Assembly (NCBI GenBank): GCA_964445715.1
Contig: CAYULJ010000001.1
Span: 1-52,621 of the forward strand
DNA: 52,621 nucleotides
Source of the DNA: CAYPYS01 sp964445715
Lineage (GTDB): Bacteria > Omnitrophota > Gorgyraeia > Gorgyraeales > Gorgyraeaceae
Direction of reading: 5' to 3'
In this document: positions 12,901 through 27,900 of the stretch, piece after piece
Layout of the letters: every line of letters begins with the position of its first letter
Position numbering within the stretch: the stretch's first letter is position 1
Position numbers and translations under genes: made by a program
The notes under the pieces: model-generated
Databases searched by the model: none
What the model was told of the DNA's origin: nothing
What the model saw: the letters and a program-made list of their open reading frames with translations, nothing else

Positions 12901-15900
12901 TGAAGTGGCTTTATCTATAGTCCCGCAGGAAGCTCTTGATATTGCAAGCGGTTTAGGAGTTACGGTTACCAAGGCGCACACCAAGGAATACGGCACCTTG
13001 ATCCTTACTCCCGGCACAGACGGCATTTTAGGGAATGGTGATGATGTCTCTATCCCGGACTGGAAGAGAGAAGATTTCTTTATATATGGCGAGCCCGAAG
13101 AGCTTGGAAGCGGCCTGATAAAGATCGCGGCTATACCAGGAGATGATTCTATAGAGCCATACGTTGTGTATCAGGAAAGAACGGTTATAAATGGTATTGA
13201 ATATTTCACTACATATAGAGAGATGCCGGATGGGACGGGTTGGCTTGTTACGCCAGGCAGGTGGCCAGAGGCGACTATGAAGGTCGTCTTGCCGGATGGA
13301 ATGGACATCGCTCATCCAGATGTCCTCAGTGAACTGAAGAAACCAGAAAATGTAGTGGAGTATTATGGGCTTTCAAAACCAATCGGCGAAGGTGGCCTTA
13401 TGGAGATAGAGATCATAACAGGCCCGAATGACCCGAATAGATTCGAGGGTGAGAAGCGCACTATCTACCGCGATGCAGAGATGAATACATATACGCTGGC
13501 AGAGGATGGAATCGGTTGGAATGTTACACTGCGTGGTGCATTGGACGTGTCTATGTATATAGTTTTGGATGAGGGTAAAGACATCTCTGATATCACTCCA
13601 GTAGCAGGCCAGACTATTATGGATGCATTACAAGAGAATGCAGTGGAGAGACATTTGTATAATTATGACGCAGGGTATGTAGTAGATGGCAGATTACAAG
13701 TAATCGGAATTACAAAAGAAAAAAGAGACGTTCCTGCAGATCCATGGGTGGAAGATGAAGTATTTGTAATGTATAGAGACAAAGAAGATGATACTACTTA
13801 TAGACAGGAAGAAGATGGCCCTGGTTGGTATGTTACACCTAAGGGAACAGATGATGCCTCGATGTATATTGTTTTGGAAGAAGGGAAAGATATTTCTGGT
13901 ATCGCTCCAGTAGCAGGCCAGACCATTCCGGAAGCATTAGAAGAGAGTGCTATAGAGATAGACACATATAATTATGGAGCACTTGTAGCAGGAGAGAGGT
14001 TGCGAGAAATTAATGTTATAGAAAAAGAACGCAGCGCCCTTGGCGATAGCTGGCAGCGAGAGGAAAGTTTCACTATATATAGAGATGCAGATGGCGTTAC
14101 TTACAGAGAGGCAGAAGACGGTATTGGCTGGTATGTTACGCCTCGTGGCGGATTAGACGCCTTGATGTATATTGTCTTGGCTGGAGGCCAGAGCATCGTT
14201 GATATTGTCCCAGCAGCAGATCAGACTGTTCTTCTAGCGCTGGAAGAGAATGTTATAGAAAGACATTTGTATAATTATGACGGAGGATATGTTGCAGGCG
14301 GCAAGCTGCAGGTAATCGAGGTTACAATAGAAAAACTAGGTATTCCTGATGAAGCATTTACTATATATAGAGATGAGGATCGTAATACCTATAGAGAGGC
14401 AGAAGACGGCACTGGATGGTATCGCACTCCGACTAACGGACTGGTACATCAAGCAGACGCAAAGATAACCTTACCTGATGGAGTAGATATTAACGATGAA
14501 GGTGCGTTGGAAGAATTAAGGAAAGAGAGCAATCTAATAGTCAAGTATGGTTCTTGGGTGAGTTTATCCGATGAATTAGCTGTGCAGAGAAACACTTGGG
14601 GGCCTAGCGCGCCAGCAGGAAAGGCGCCTGGTGAGATTGAAGCGCTTTATAGGCTTAGCGTAATAGGCAAGTACATAACTGTAAAAAGCCCTGAGCAACA
14701 GTCGCATCAGATCAGCTCACCATATTATGGATTATGGGAGATAGTTTTATCAGGCGATGACCCATTCGAATATACCTCATATTTTATCCCGGCTTCGAAT
14801 GTGGATATAGAAGCGATAACTGATTTTAAGGCGTTGTTTATGGCCATGGATGATTACGCCGAGAAGCGCATGGAATGGATAAATGGCGAAATTACAGACG
14901 ATGAGATTCTCGCTGCGTTTGACTTGTTTAAAGAGACATTGCTGGATATAGGAGGGATTACATTCCCGGCAGATTTTGACAATGTAGCTGATGTTGCTGA
15001 AGACAGCAGATTAGTGCCGCGGGTAGGCAAAAAGGAAATTACAAGTATCACAGAAGGCGTTATCCCCTCCAGGGAAGAGCCAGAACCAGAACCTCAGGAA
15101 GTTATTGAACCTATTACAATTGACGAGGCCATCGGAGTAGCAAGGCAGACTCTGGGTATCACGCTCGCTCTTGACCAGGCAAAGGAAGAAGATGGATGGC
15201 TTGTATGGGATTTTCCCAGGACTTTTAGAAAGGATATTGAACTTAGGCTTAGCCTTAACTCCTCTGATGATGGGATTATTTATGGTCAATTAATTACATG
15301 GGATTATTTGCATCAAAACAGTAAAATGTTGGTGGCCCAGATTCGGCCGGATGGGGTTATGTATATTGATGCTGGAATATCGTGGATGCCGGCATATACA
15401 TTAGGCATTATGACAGCCCTTGATGTCCAGCAGGATGATATTTCAGATACGGGTTGGGATATCAGGTATGACGCTTTTTCTGACGAGCTTAGATGGCTTC
15501 ATGGGATAGGTGAAGTTGTGTCTGTGACTCAGGATGTTTTCGACGGGCCTTATGAGCTCCATTTAACTACGCGCTGGTTCAAAGAAGCTACTATTACGAT
15601 GGACAATGACCCTCGCATAGCAGGTTTTATACCTATAATATATGCGCTCCGGGACCATGGCGTAGAAGAAGCTACCCTGGCTCTAGAGGAAGGGGAAGGC
15701 AGTATTAAAGTAGATCAAGGTGGGACCTTGACCATACAAGGCGGCAATGTCATTAAAATTGCGCCGACTGAGAACGAAGGCGAGTATCTAGCTACTGTAA
15801 ACGATAGAGAGTATAAGGTTATAGTAGAAGGCGACGGCACAATCACAATCGAGGGAGAAGCGGCTATAGAAGAAGGCGCGTTTATGCCAGACTCTTTCGG

Positions 15901-18900
15901 AGTAGGTCTTGGCGCAGGCCTGAATTTTACCCTGCCGGCCTTTTTAGGATTTATTGAGTTGCTGCAGGATGTATTGCAGCCAGAAGAGCCGGAATATATA
16001 CCGCTGACAGGTTTTATAGAGAATCCGTCAGCCTCGGATGAATTCTTTCTTGATCTGCGCTTTCTGGACCTGGGCATTCCACAAAATGATGACGGAAGCT
16101 ATGATTTAAGTCAATATGATCTTGTTATAACATTCGAAGGGGGGTCGGGCAGGAAGGTGCAGTTTTTCTATAAGGATATTGACTGGGGGAATCTTTATTC
16201 ATCCAGAAAACAAATTAGAAGCGGAGAACCTCTTATATTTAATACAGAATCTGATTTTACAGAGGTAAGAGGAGCGGATCTCACGCATGTAGCTGCAGTT
16301 GGCGCAAAGCTATTCGGTAATCTAGGCCTGAGGGGTGTGACTATTGAGAATGCCGGGTTAATGCTTAGGAGGATCGATGATGAGGTTCCGGTAGAAGATG
16401 TGTCAGAACCGGATATAAATATAGGAGATTTTATTAGTGAGCATCCATTGTATACAGCAGGCAGTGCTGCTCTGGGAGTCCTTGCTGGCATTGGCGCAGG
16501 GATCGGTGCCGCAGCCCTGTTTACTTCAGCGCCTATATGGGTGCCTGTTGCTGCAGGAATACTTGTGGGCGCAGGAGTTATTGCCGGCAGTTATCTTATA
16601 GGTCAGGCGATATTCAAAGCAGAAGACCTGGAACCAGAGGGGGCTACATTCAAAGTACAACCAAGACTTGTCATTGCGAGGAGCGTAAGCGATGAAGCAA
16701 TCTCTTCTTCTGTCCTGGCAATGTCAGGAGCAGGGATTTTTGCAGGAGCAGGTTTTACTGAAACGCTCGCAGGCGCATATGATATAGTGAGCGGCTATAT
16801 CTTCTCCAAGCCTCAAGAGGAACCAGAGCCTCCTACAGGCACTCATGATATCCCGTTGGATGGTTGGCGTATTGGAAATCCTGGCTTTGGGACAGCTATT
16901 ACTAATGTAGCGCGTGAAGGCGATACACTCCGTCTGACAGTGGCGAGGTCTTCTGATAAGAAAGGTGAGATCTGGATACCGGCTGATATATTATGGGAGG
17001 CCATGGGAATTGAAGGGCCAGTGGATCTAAGTGGGATAGAAGTGAATATGGATGTTCAATCTCAAGGCTCAGGACAGTATGGGCTGCAGGTAGCGTTTCA
17101 CAATGGAACCCTTGGATTTAAAGCGCATAACTATTTTGGGTGGCAGGTTACAGGAGGCAATCAGGAAAGCGTATGGAGAGGATACGAAGATCTCCGCGAT
17201 TGGGTGGATCTTTCTACCTATGATCCTGACAATGTAACATATTTATCCATCAAAGTCGATAACACCAAGGGCTTTACAGGAGACATTGTGCTGAGTAATC
17301 TTCAGATTACATTCCCGGAGGAAGGGATTGCGCTGCCAGAGCTGGAACCGCGTCTCACTGACACAGAGGTTATAGATCCGTTTGAAGGAGAACTCTCTCA
17401 AAATATAGGTGTAAATTTAGGCAATACAGGTGGCCACGATATAGGTATTTGGTCCGGGACACATGAGGGCTTCTCTTCGACAACTGGTGAGGCTAGATTG
17501 CGTAATTTGGTCGCAGATCTTCCGGAGGGCACTGCGGTGCGTGTGTTCTTAAGTCTGGATGGCAGGGCGCGATTTGTAAACGCAGACGGACAATTGACAG
17601 ATGTTGCCCGAGCTGACTTAGATACATTAATACAAGTCTTTCGGGACAATAATTTAAAATTGATCCCTGTTTTGATGAGTTTTGATGTTGCAAATAGTAG
17701 CGGAGTAGCAGACCATCCTGAATGGTTTGAAGATCAAAAAGAGCGCCAAAATATGATAGCTAATTATGCTAAGATGGTAGAATACTTGGCTAATCTGGAT
17801 CCTCAGCATGAAGTAATCGCGGCATGGGAGCTTATTAACGAGCCTGAAGGCATGAAGGTGAATCCGCAAGACATAGCTGTTACGCTTATTGAGCTTACCA
17901 ATATGATCCGCGAGATCGATCCTGAGATACCTATAACAGTAGGTATGCGCAATGTAGCTACGTTATTGCAGGAAGGCTCGGTGCTTACTGAAACTGTATT
18001 AACTGTGTCTGACTTCCTGCAGGTGCATCATTACGAAAATCCGAGTGAACTGCGATCCTATGATTTAGGAGAAGAAATTGGTTTCCCTGAGAGAGATACA
18101 TGGATAGAACGATTGACTGCTTTGGCAGAGGCGCATTCAACATTGCGGATTTATGTCGGGGAGTTGGATCCCTGGATCTCTCCAGAAGAGGTAGCCCATG
18201 TTCTGGAGATGGCAGGAGTGGATGGCGTGGCTGTCTGGGGACTGCATAGCTTCGCGGAGGGAGACGGACGCTATTCGCAGCGTCTTGCTGAGCGCGGAGG
18301 CTTTATTGGTTGGCAACAAGAGGTTCTGCAAGGGCTGTCCGAAGCCGAACAAGTTATTCCAGTTGAAGAAGAGATCCTTTCTCCTCCTATTAGTGTACTA
18401 CCCGAGCTTAAGATAGACAGTAATTTCCGGCTTATGAAAGGAGAAGAAATAGGCATTGTCTCTTTATCCAGCGAAGAGGACTATTTTATAACAGATGAAT
18501 ACGGGAATATATACTCACCCAGAGGGAATTACATCGATGTTATAAGTCCACGTGACGAGCGAATTTCTCTGACCTATATTTTCGAAGATGCAATAGATGT
18601 CGAGGGACTTGCCCTTTCAGAGCTCGGAGATATTATAAGCGATAACATAGGATACTTTATTTACGCCTATGATAGATCAGCTGTGCTTCCCGAGGGAACT
18701 GTCGTAGTTACAAGGATAGAGTATGATGTCGAGGGCGACCAGGTTGGTGAATCTACATGGTATCTTTTCAGCAAAGATTTATTAGGTCAGTTTGAACGAA
18801 GAGCGGAAGAATTCTTTGGTCAGGATTTAGACATTAATAATCCTGAGCACGAAAACATGCTCAATGCATTTACGGCATTCGCTATCAATGTAGGCGATGA

Positions 18901-21900
18901 GCGTTTGAGCACCGCCTTGACAAGTGCCCGAATTCTAAGGCCGTTCTTTAACGAAATCTGGAGCGCTAGCTTAGAAGGCTTTGATTTTGGTGATGAAGAT
19001 AGACTTTCCACGCTGTTTTACTGGACAACAGAATTGGCCTTTGACAAGGATGTTGCGCGTGAGCCAGAGGAAATCGAGGCGATCCTTGTCCGCGCTAGAG
19101 AGCTAAGGCCTATTATTGTCGAGCGTCTATCAGGGTTATGTAATGAGTATGGCCTTGATAAAGCAATAGACGCGATCGAACAGCTTGATACATCAACGCA
19201 TGCTGGCAAATATGCTTTTTCATTGATCATGTACCACGCTTCTAATGAGACCGAGATCAACACAATACTCACTAGCAACATAGAAAGGCTGCTTGCCCTA
19301 AAGTCTATAGTAAGTCCAGAAGACTATGAGACCATAGAAGCGCAGGAGCTTGACAGAATCACGCAGGAAAATATAGATGGGCTTACGCAGGAGGTAGGCA
19401 GGTTTAGTGGACCGCTTAGTGTGACTGAGACATTCGAAGGATTTGTCTATGGAGAAGTCAATAATCTCCAAAAGGCTGTTAGTGAAGGGGGTCTTACTGA
19501 TCCTGTTACGATAGAAACGTGGCAGAAAGTTATCTACGCATACATTCAGGCATATACTGTTGTCTCTAGAAGTAAATCTATGGGGCAGGAATTTACAGGG
19601 AGCCCTGAAAGACTTATAAGCGGAGTCCTTTCTATCCTTGAGAATACACAGGTATCTGGCGAACCACATAATCTCATGACCCTTACGAATTTAATCTTTG
19701 AAGGCAGAGACATCGAAGGCGTATCTTTTGAAGATCTGATAGAGCTAGATGCAGATAATCCTGTTTGGATATATGAGTTTGATGAGCCTATGGACTTAAG
19801 CGGAGCAGGTTTAGTCCTGCCGATGAGGATTGAAAATCAGGGCTCAGCCTATGCACGCATAACTGTATTTGACGAGACAGGAGGCGTTGCCTACGCAGAT
19901 GTGTTCCAGATCCTTCCCGCAGGTTCTAAACTGCCTGAAACTGCAGAAGAGGTGTATTTCAGGTTTTTTGCACCTAGCGCAAGCGGGTTAAATGCATTGG
20001 CAGCTCGCATACAGATAGAGGTATTGGACGGGTATGCGGATGTGATTGATGAACAGACTAACTTTGCGCAATTAGAGTATATCCAGGGGTGGATTTCGAA
20101 TAATTCTGACATAACCCTTGCAACCGTAGTTCCATTAGGACAGATCCGGCCAACAATAGAAGTCGCAGGAGAGGGTTTCAGGAGAGACCTTGACGGAGAT
20201 GGCGCCTTAGAAGACTGGTTTATCATAGGAGGCAACTGGAGGCCGCTTGGCTATGGGAATATTTCCGAAGTCGTAGATTATGAGGATATTATTGATGATG
20301 CAATAGCTGAAAAGGCGCAGGACGGCTACAGCGTACTCAGGGTAGGATTATTAGATGACGGCCGGGCTTTTTTTGACGGCGACAGGGACAAGATCATAGA
20401 GAGCGCTCTCTCGCTTTTAAGGCTGGCTAACAAGAACGGCGTAATGATAGAGTTTACACTCGCAGATTTTCTTATGTTCGCAGAGCATCCAGAGGCTATA
20501 AGCAATGCTGAAGTAAGTGACTTTTTAGAGGAATTACTTGAGAGGATAAATAAAGACCCAGAGGCAAAAGCAGCCTTGTTTGGATTTGACCTCTTAAATG
20601 AACCAGAGTGGCTTATAGATGATGAGGATTCAATAATAGTAAATGATGAAGACGGAATAATAACACAGGAAGAAATCGAAGTCTATGTAACGAATAACTC
20701 AGCTGTTATTAGAAGCTTAATACCCGAGGCATTCGTAACTGTAGGCATATCAGCGGATAAAGCGGATCTCTTGAATAATGTGCAGAATCTCCTTGATTAT
20801 AACGCAGTGCAATACTACGCCTATATGGGTGATTTCTCCGGACTTATAGGTGCCCTTCCGCAGGATAAACCATGGATCTTAGAAGAGTATCCTACAAGAG
20901 ATGAAGGTCGTCCTATTGATCCTTCATTCTATCTTGATATGGTCAGAGACACTAGTGGTGCAGGCGCATTTGTATGGCAATTGGAGCCGGCACGCAGGCC
21001 TTTAACCCCGGATACCAGAGTAATGATACAGAACTTCCGTCTCCGTGAAGTTGACCGGGTTGAAGGAGTGATACAGGATGAATTTAATATTTCTCTGAAT
21101 AGAGATCTACAGATCAATGATACCCCAGAGCTATTGACTCATGACCCAGGCTACGGCCGATTATTCTATAGGCTGAATAAAGAAGGAGAACTAGTTAATC
21201 TGATAGATAGGCTTCTTAATATCACAGGCATTGCGCCGAGGCAGGCTGATTTAACAGAGCCTTTAGAGATATACTTGATAGACGAATGGGGCAAAGAGCA
21301 TCTTATAGGAAAAGCAGAAGCTAACCCTGACGGCACTTTCTCTCTCGAAGATACGCAAACATGGCTTGCAGATTCAAGGATCCAGAATATCCAGATGATA
21401 GAGCTCAGGTTTACCTATAAATCTGTAATGCCATCAGCCTGGTGGGCTTATGGGTCTATCTTTACAGCTTTCATTATAAATCTCATCGGTACCTTTCTAA
21501 GGGTTTTATCCCAGTATCTAAAGTATCTTGAAAGAACTAAAGATTATCCTGGTAAGCCAAAGACGCTAAGAGCCAGGATATCGAAGTTATTAAAGGCCCT
21601 TATTTTTAAAGTAGCAAAAAAGCCTGATAAGCCAAAACCTGCAATAGATCTACCATTGCCAGATGAGGTTCAACCAGTTACTCTAAAGCCGAAAGACATA
21701 GATGACAATGTGCTTATCGATCGTGTGCGCGAGGCAGCCAAGGCTATCTGGGACTGGGTAGATGAGATGCATGTGGACTTCCGTGCGATAGGACATCAGC
21801 AGGAGGATGAAAATAAGTTCTTGCCATGGATGCGTAGCCCGGAGATCTGGCAGACTGCTGACCACAAGATCGCGCCTCGCTATTCGCTTCGTCCTGCCCG

Positions 21901-24900
21901 CAATGTAGTCCTGCTCGCCTTGATAGCAAGTCTATTGGCATTAAATGACTATTCTGGCGCATTGACCTGGATCTTTCCAATACTTGTACTTTTAACAGCA
22001 TCAGGTTGGTTCAACTGGCGTAAATTCAGGGACTGGACAGTGTATGGAGGCCTGACATTTACCGTATTACATCAACTCTTGCCTTTATTCGGCGTAGGCC
22101 ATGAGATGATAAGCCTGGCTTTTACAGTAGCTGCGCTTTTCTTATATGCGGCATCACCATTTTTTAGATACATAGATACTATCCGAAGGCCTCAGGTGTA
22201 TGTCGAAAACCAGCGCGATAGGCTCGAGACGCTCCACAGCATCCTGCATATTATACAGAATGGAAGCGAGGAACTTGAACAATTAGCTGTATTAATACCT
22301 GATGATGTCAAGCCTAGTGGTTTGGAAGGAAAGATGTTAGCAATAGTGAGAGGAGAGGTTCCTGTTAGACTGGATACGTTGCCTGCGGGTATCGAATTTC
22401 CTGAGAATATAATTTATAAGGGTAGATATCTTATTCTTGAAGGCGTGATGACCCGCGAGCAATACAAGATCTTAAAATCATACTCTTCTGACGATATGTC
22501 TTATCAGAAGGCAGTTGACAGGTTACTTGCATTCTCCAATGCCAAGAGATATATGAAGGCCAGGGCGTATTGGTATGGAGAAGGAAGAGGAGGAAGTAGA
22601 TGGAAATGCTGGAAATTCACGGGTAAACAGGCAAAACAACACCTTGCAGCTGTTGCAAAAAATCCTGACCTTTTACTTCCCTATACCAATGACCTCAGGC
22701 GATGGAGACGCTCCCATGCGTTTGGCAGGCAAGAGGTATTTGCCATACTTAGAGTACTGCCGTCTGAAATAGATACTGATGCTGGTCGTCGTCTTCTTCA
22801 CGCATCAGGTGTCTGGCATGATGCCGACAGGGGCCAACTCATGACATTTGGTCCAATGACAGAAGCTCAGCGTGATGACTTATTAGCTCTTTCAGCCGAT
22901 GCAGATTACCAGGATGCGATTCGAGAGATTTTTGATACGTTGCAGAGACAAGACCGAGGTCCAGAGGGACATTATCTGCTCGGCGGTGGCATAGAACAGG
23001 CAGAGCCATTCTCTGCTACCCTTGATCGAGCTATTACAGAACTTGAAGGCGCTGGAGATGCAGAGGGTCTGCTTGATCGCCGTGTTGGAGAAGTCAGCAT
23101 AACTAGACCATTATTAACGTCTTTAGGCTGGACTATTCCTGTAATAGTTGTAGGAATAGTAGGTATGATCTTCGCCCCAGCCATATTAGGAGCAAGTACA
23201 GTTATTATTATACCGGCAGCTACACTGCTTGTATCAATAATGGTATTTACAAGGACGCTCAGTCGCGAGATAGAAAAACAAATGCTCATCAGGCCTGCAT
23301 TGGATATGCGCAAGATCCTGGTGGAGAACTTCAGGATCATCTATAACAATGAGACTGGCTCAGGGTTGGTGGCCTTTGATGCCTGGCGTACGCTTATGGA
23401 AATCGCAGCAGCCATGAACCGCAGTAAGAAAGATATTAGAGACAAGGCAGGTCCTGCTGGCTATAAAGAAAAAGATGTGAAAAAGATAGTGCAGGAGAGC
23501 CTTAATGATATAAGGATAGCAATGACAAGCGTGAGAGACTCTGCGATTGCGCGCTGGTTCATTGATTCCTTTCATCTATCAAGGTACCAGGGCTTTATTG
23601 GCCGCACACGCGCTATACTGCGCAATGCGTTCTGGCTTTTTGTGTTTGGCTCAGCTGTTTATGTGACAGGGTTGCTGGGTATTTACGCAATAACAGAACT
23701 CTCTGCATTCTTGAATCTTGGTCACTTGCTGCCATTTGAGGAGATATTTGCCCGTCCTTTTGCAGTATTAGAGATAGCAAAGCTTTTAATACAAAATGTC
23801 CCTCATGCCATAGTTGATAGAAATCTGGGGATCATTTTTAATGACATGGCGCCGTGGCTTGTGTTTGCCTTTAGTCAGACATTTCTGGGCATGGTGATAT
23901 TTGGCGCCCTTACCCTTACCATGGGGAAATTTACATTCTACTTTCTTGGAAGCTTTGCAAAGCTATATCCTGATGAGGAAAATGTAACAGAAGGGCATTT
24001 TGTGAGGCTTGGCGCTATGGCATTGATAGCAGCAGGGGTCTTAATAATCCCAGGAGCCGGATGGATCTTGCTTCTAACAAAGACATTTGCCGGATTTGCG
24101 TTGCTTGCTTCTTTATACATGTTCCCTATACTTTTAAAAGCGCGTAGCAGATTTAAAGGCATTGGCCAGGATGATAAGCTTCAGAGTACAAAGGCTTCAT
24201 TTGAAGACTTTGTGAGGACAGTGTTGCAGCGCTATGATTCAAAAGAGATAGATGCTATTCTTAAAACCGGGGATCTGAGCCACTCTGAGCGCAGGCGCTA
24301 TGAAAGAGCATTAGGTAAAGGTGCAGTTCCATCAGGAGTAGAGTATAGAATGGATATCCCATTAAGGGATGCGATTAATGAGGCATTTGGACAATTGACT
24401 GCAGAACAAATCCTTACACGTATGTCAGGAGCTGGTTTTAGAGAACTTAAAGACTATTTGCGAAAACAAGGTACTGAGATAGATAATGAAGCAGAGCTAT
24501 GGCATGTCCAGCAAGGTCAGTACACTCTAGATGTCGATGCTAATACGCTTCGCACTTTCCTCCGTGAAGAGTCGCCCAACGAACATCGCATAGTAATGAT
24601 GTACGACTTTCTGCCAAAGTTCACTCCGTGGCTTGTAATAGTAAAAGGAGAAGAGACTACTTTTAAGCTGATGCACGCCATGACAGGGCTTCGTTATCCA
24701 TTAGAGCGCTTGCGATTCATCGCTGCAGGCGAAACCTGGGATGTTGAGACCGAACAGTTAATTATTGAAAACGTTGAAAAAGGCATCATGCCGCCAAACC
24801 TTGAGTTTAGAGGCATGGCTGTCCGTGAAGAGAATATAACCCAGGCAGATATAGAGGCATTGCCTACGGAAGACCGCAGATGGCGCCTGCGCAGGGCAGT

Positions 24901-27900
24901 CTGGAGCCAGTCATCACAGCCATATACCAAACCTGGTGCAAACACAGCAGTCTTAGGCTTCTCTGATGGTACGCACGGCATTATCTATGACAACGAGAAT
25001 CTGCCGCAAGAGAATCAAACCTTACAGTTTGTCTTAGCGACAATGGATGGCGTCGCGACAGTGCGTAGCCTTGCAGATGGAGCGTTTAAGGAATCTCTTG
25101 AAGCAATGTCAGACATATCAGATGTTGATGTATTAGTGCGTACCTATATGGGTAAATTAACGTCGGAAGAACGGCAAAACCACTATCGCTTTAACCTGAA
25201 GCAGGGTCGTATCCTCAGGCGCCACCTCAGGTATTTTGTGAACCACACACTTCCGACACTATTACGTGAGACAGAAACAAACCAAAAGCTTTTCTCAACA
25301 GCGCTCCTTTTTGAAGAGATAAAACAGGAAATGCGACAGCCAAGAAGCAAGAATCCGTTTGAGAATCAGAGCAGAGAAAACCGTATAAGGGACCTCATAA
25401 ACTTATACATTGTGCTGGCCAATATGCCTGGATATGGCGAGGCAGCAACTGAATATATTAAAGGAGAGATAGGTAAAGATGAATTTATAAAGAGACTCCT
25501 TATAGGAGAATTTAGAAGAATTAATGAACCTAAGAATGGCCAGGGACGGCTTGCCAAGATTAACACCGCGCTTCAAACCACTGACCCGGACAGGTCCAAG
25601 GGGTCACAGGGCCAGGTAGCAGCATTTATGCATGGTGAATATGCAAGCTGGTACACTGCTGGTTGGGATGGTTTTCATGCTGCCCAGGATACGTTTAAGC
25701 CGCTTGGAGGCACCACTGGATACTTCTGCGTAGAGCCAGTAGAGGAGATTGACTGGGAAGATGATGAAGTTATCGATAAATTAAAATTAAAGGAAGATGC
25801 AGAGTACGAAGGCGTTGATCCAGGCGCTACGTATGCTGATATAATCAGCGGACATTATGTACAAAAGAACAAACTGCTCACCTTAGGTGCCTGGGATGAA
25901 TTCCAGGTCGCAGAAGACTACATGCTTGGTATGATGTTGTGGTGGTATGGATTTAATGTCGCAGCATTCTATAGCGTTACCCCTGAAGATCCAGGTGGCT
26001 TTGAGTCAGAGTTTGGATTCAAGTTCAGGCCAAAACAGATGTCCCGCTGGGTCAAGGGATACATTATTGGGTGGGTCATTGCAACCGAAAGCCCTAAGAA
26101 CATGCGTGAGCTCTGGGAACGTAAGGGGCTCTGGGGTTATATAGTATTCTTTATCCCTACCCTAGCCAGTACCCTAAATCCGCTGTTATTTAGTGTTGCC
26201 CGCGCAGTGGCGCACGTATGGTGGCTCTTCTTTGTGCCTATCGCATGGATAATCAAATACGCCAGTAACAACGCAAATCTTCATGCCCTGCTCCACCAGA
26301 CCCAGCTCGGGGACCTGTTGCTTAATATACAGGAGGTTGCCCAGAGCTTTATACCAGACAGCCTTAACTTTATGCCGTCTTCAACCGCATGGATCCTCGG
26401 AGCTGGGATTGTCTTTGTCCCATTTATGTTGCATACTTACTTTACAATCCGGGGCATCTTTAAAGGTGTAGCTGATTATCTTGGCAGGGAAGTAATGCTT
26501 GCTGAATATGATGAGTTGCTCGAGAAGGCGCTTGGAAAGACGATTTCGCCTGACATTGAAGAAAAAAATACCCTGGCAGATCCCAATAGAAGAGCTATTG
26601 TTGAAATGTTTCTGGATCAAGAAAAGAAGATCGACCGACTTTTAGAGCAGCATGATTTATATACTATGTTGCCGCATATGAATGCGCTCATGTCTTCTGA
26701 ATTGCCCCAGGCTAAGGAGCTTCAGGAGCTTTTGACAAGAGTTAGGTCTGGGGAGATACTTACCTTAGACGAAACGCGTACGCTCAATCAATTGTTGCTC
26801 AGTGCTGTTTATGTCCAGAGTGATAGTTACTATGTACCTGTCTTAAGAGAAGTCCTGTCGCGCCGGGATATTATTGCGACTGGTAAGCTAATAGAATCCC
26901 CGGGCATTATCTCGCATACAAAATGGTACAGACGCGCTAGTATTCTAGTGGCTGGCTTGATTGCCACAGTCATAAGTCCGGGCATGGGTATATGGTGGCT
27001 GACCATTGGCCTATGGGCTGGTGTTACAGCAGTGATTGCATTTGTGTTATATCTGGGCATTATGTTTATGGGCAACCGCTATATAAATGAAGCAGACAAT
27101 GATATCGAAGAGCGCAGTGTCCGCGCAATGCGCTTCAGGATGGCAGCGCCCAACCTATTCATAGGATTTTATCATACCTTATATATACTTGGGAATGCAA
27201 TTGCCTGGCAAGAGATATTGAGTGGGGCGCGAGTTGGCTACTGGTGGCGAACGCCTCGTACGATAGGGATTCTTGAGGACATAGAAACCCGCCACCTCAA
27301 GAAGAAGTCAGATGACGTGGAAGAGGAAGAGAAGGAATTCTTAACAAAAAGCAAGTGGTCATTGCGAGCCAAGGTTTATGACAATAAAGAAATGGAGATG
27401 AATCTTGAGCAGGAACGGCTTACTGTTAAATTGTTATATAACTGGGGTTTTGTAGGAGCAATGCTGCTTTTGACAACCCTTGGCTTGCGTTGGGACATGC
27501 GGGATTACCTGCTCTCGGCAGATGTGTCTTCGGTTCTTGTAAATATGAAGGCACCGTTCCCATGGCTTATGACTGGTGCATTGTCGTTGGTAGCTGTGGC
27601 TGGAGCTATCTGGGCTATTCGAGCATTGCGAACTCGTCGTGAAAAGCCAACTACAAGCCATGTCTCTGTCCGAGGCTCATTAGTAGCTGGGGCAGTTTCC
27701 AGTGTAGGCGTCCTTGCAACAGCCAGTGCAGCTATAATAGGGCTGCCTGTTGTGTTGGTAATCGGTCTTGGTGCAATATTAGGACTGCCATCATTTGCTG
27801 CAGCGTTGTTCTACTCTGCTCAAGGCATATTGATATTTATTGCAAGGCATGGTCTAATAAGAGGGCCTGACAGGTTGAGCGAGAGATTTAGCAGTGTCTC

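Noticed and set aside
27358..27375. GTCATTGCGAGCC, similar to the start of the dispersed palindromic repeat
   Set aside because: Only about ten bases match and there is no pairing right arm; the protein sequence is continuous coiled-coil-like sequence.
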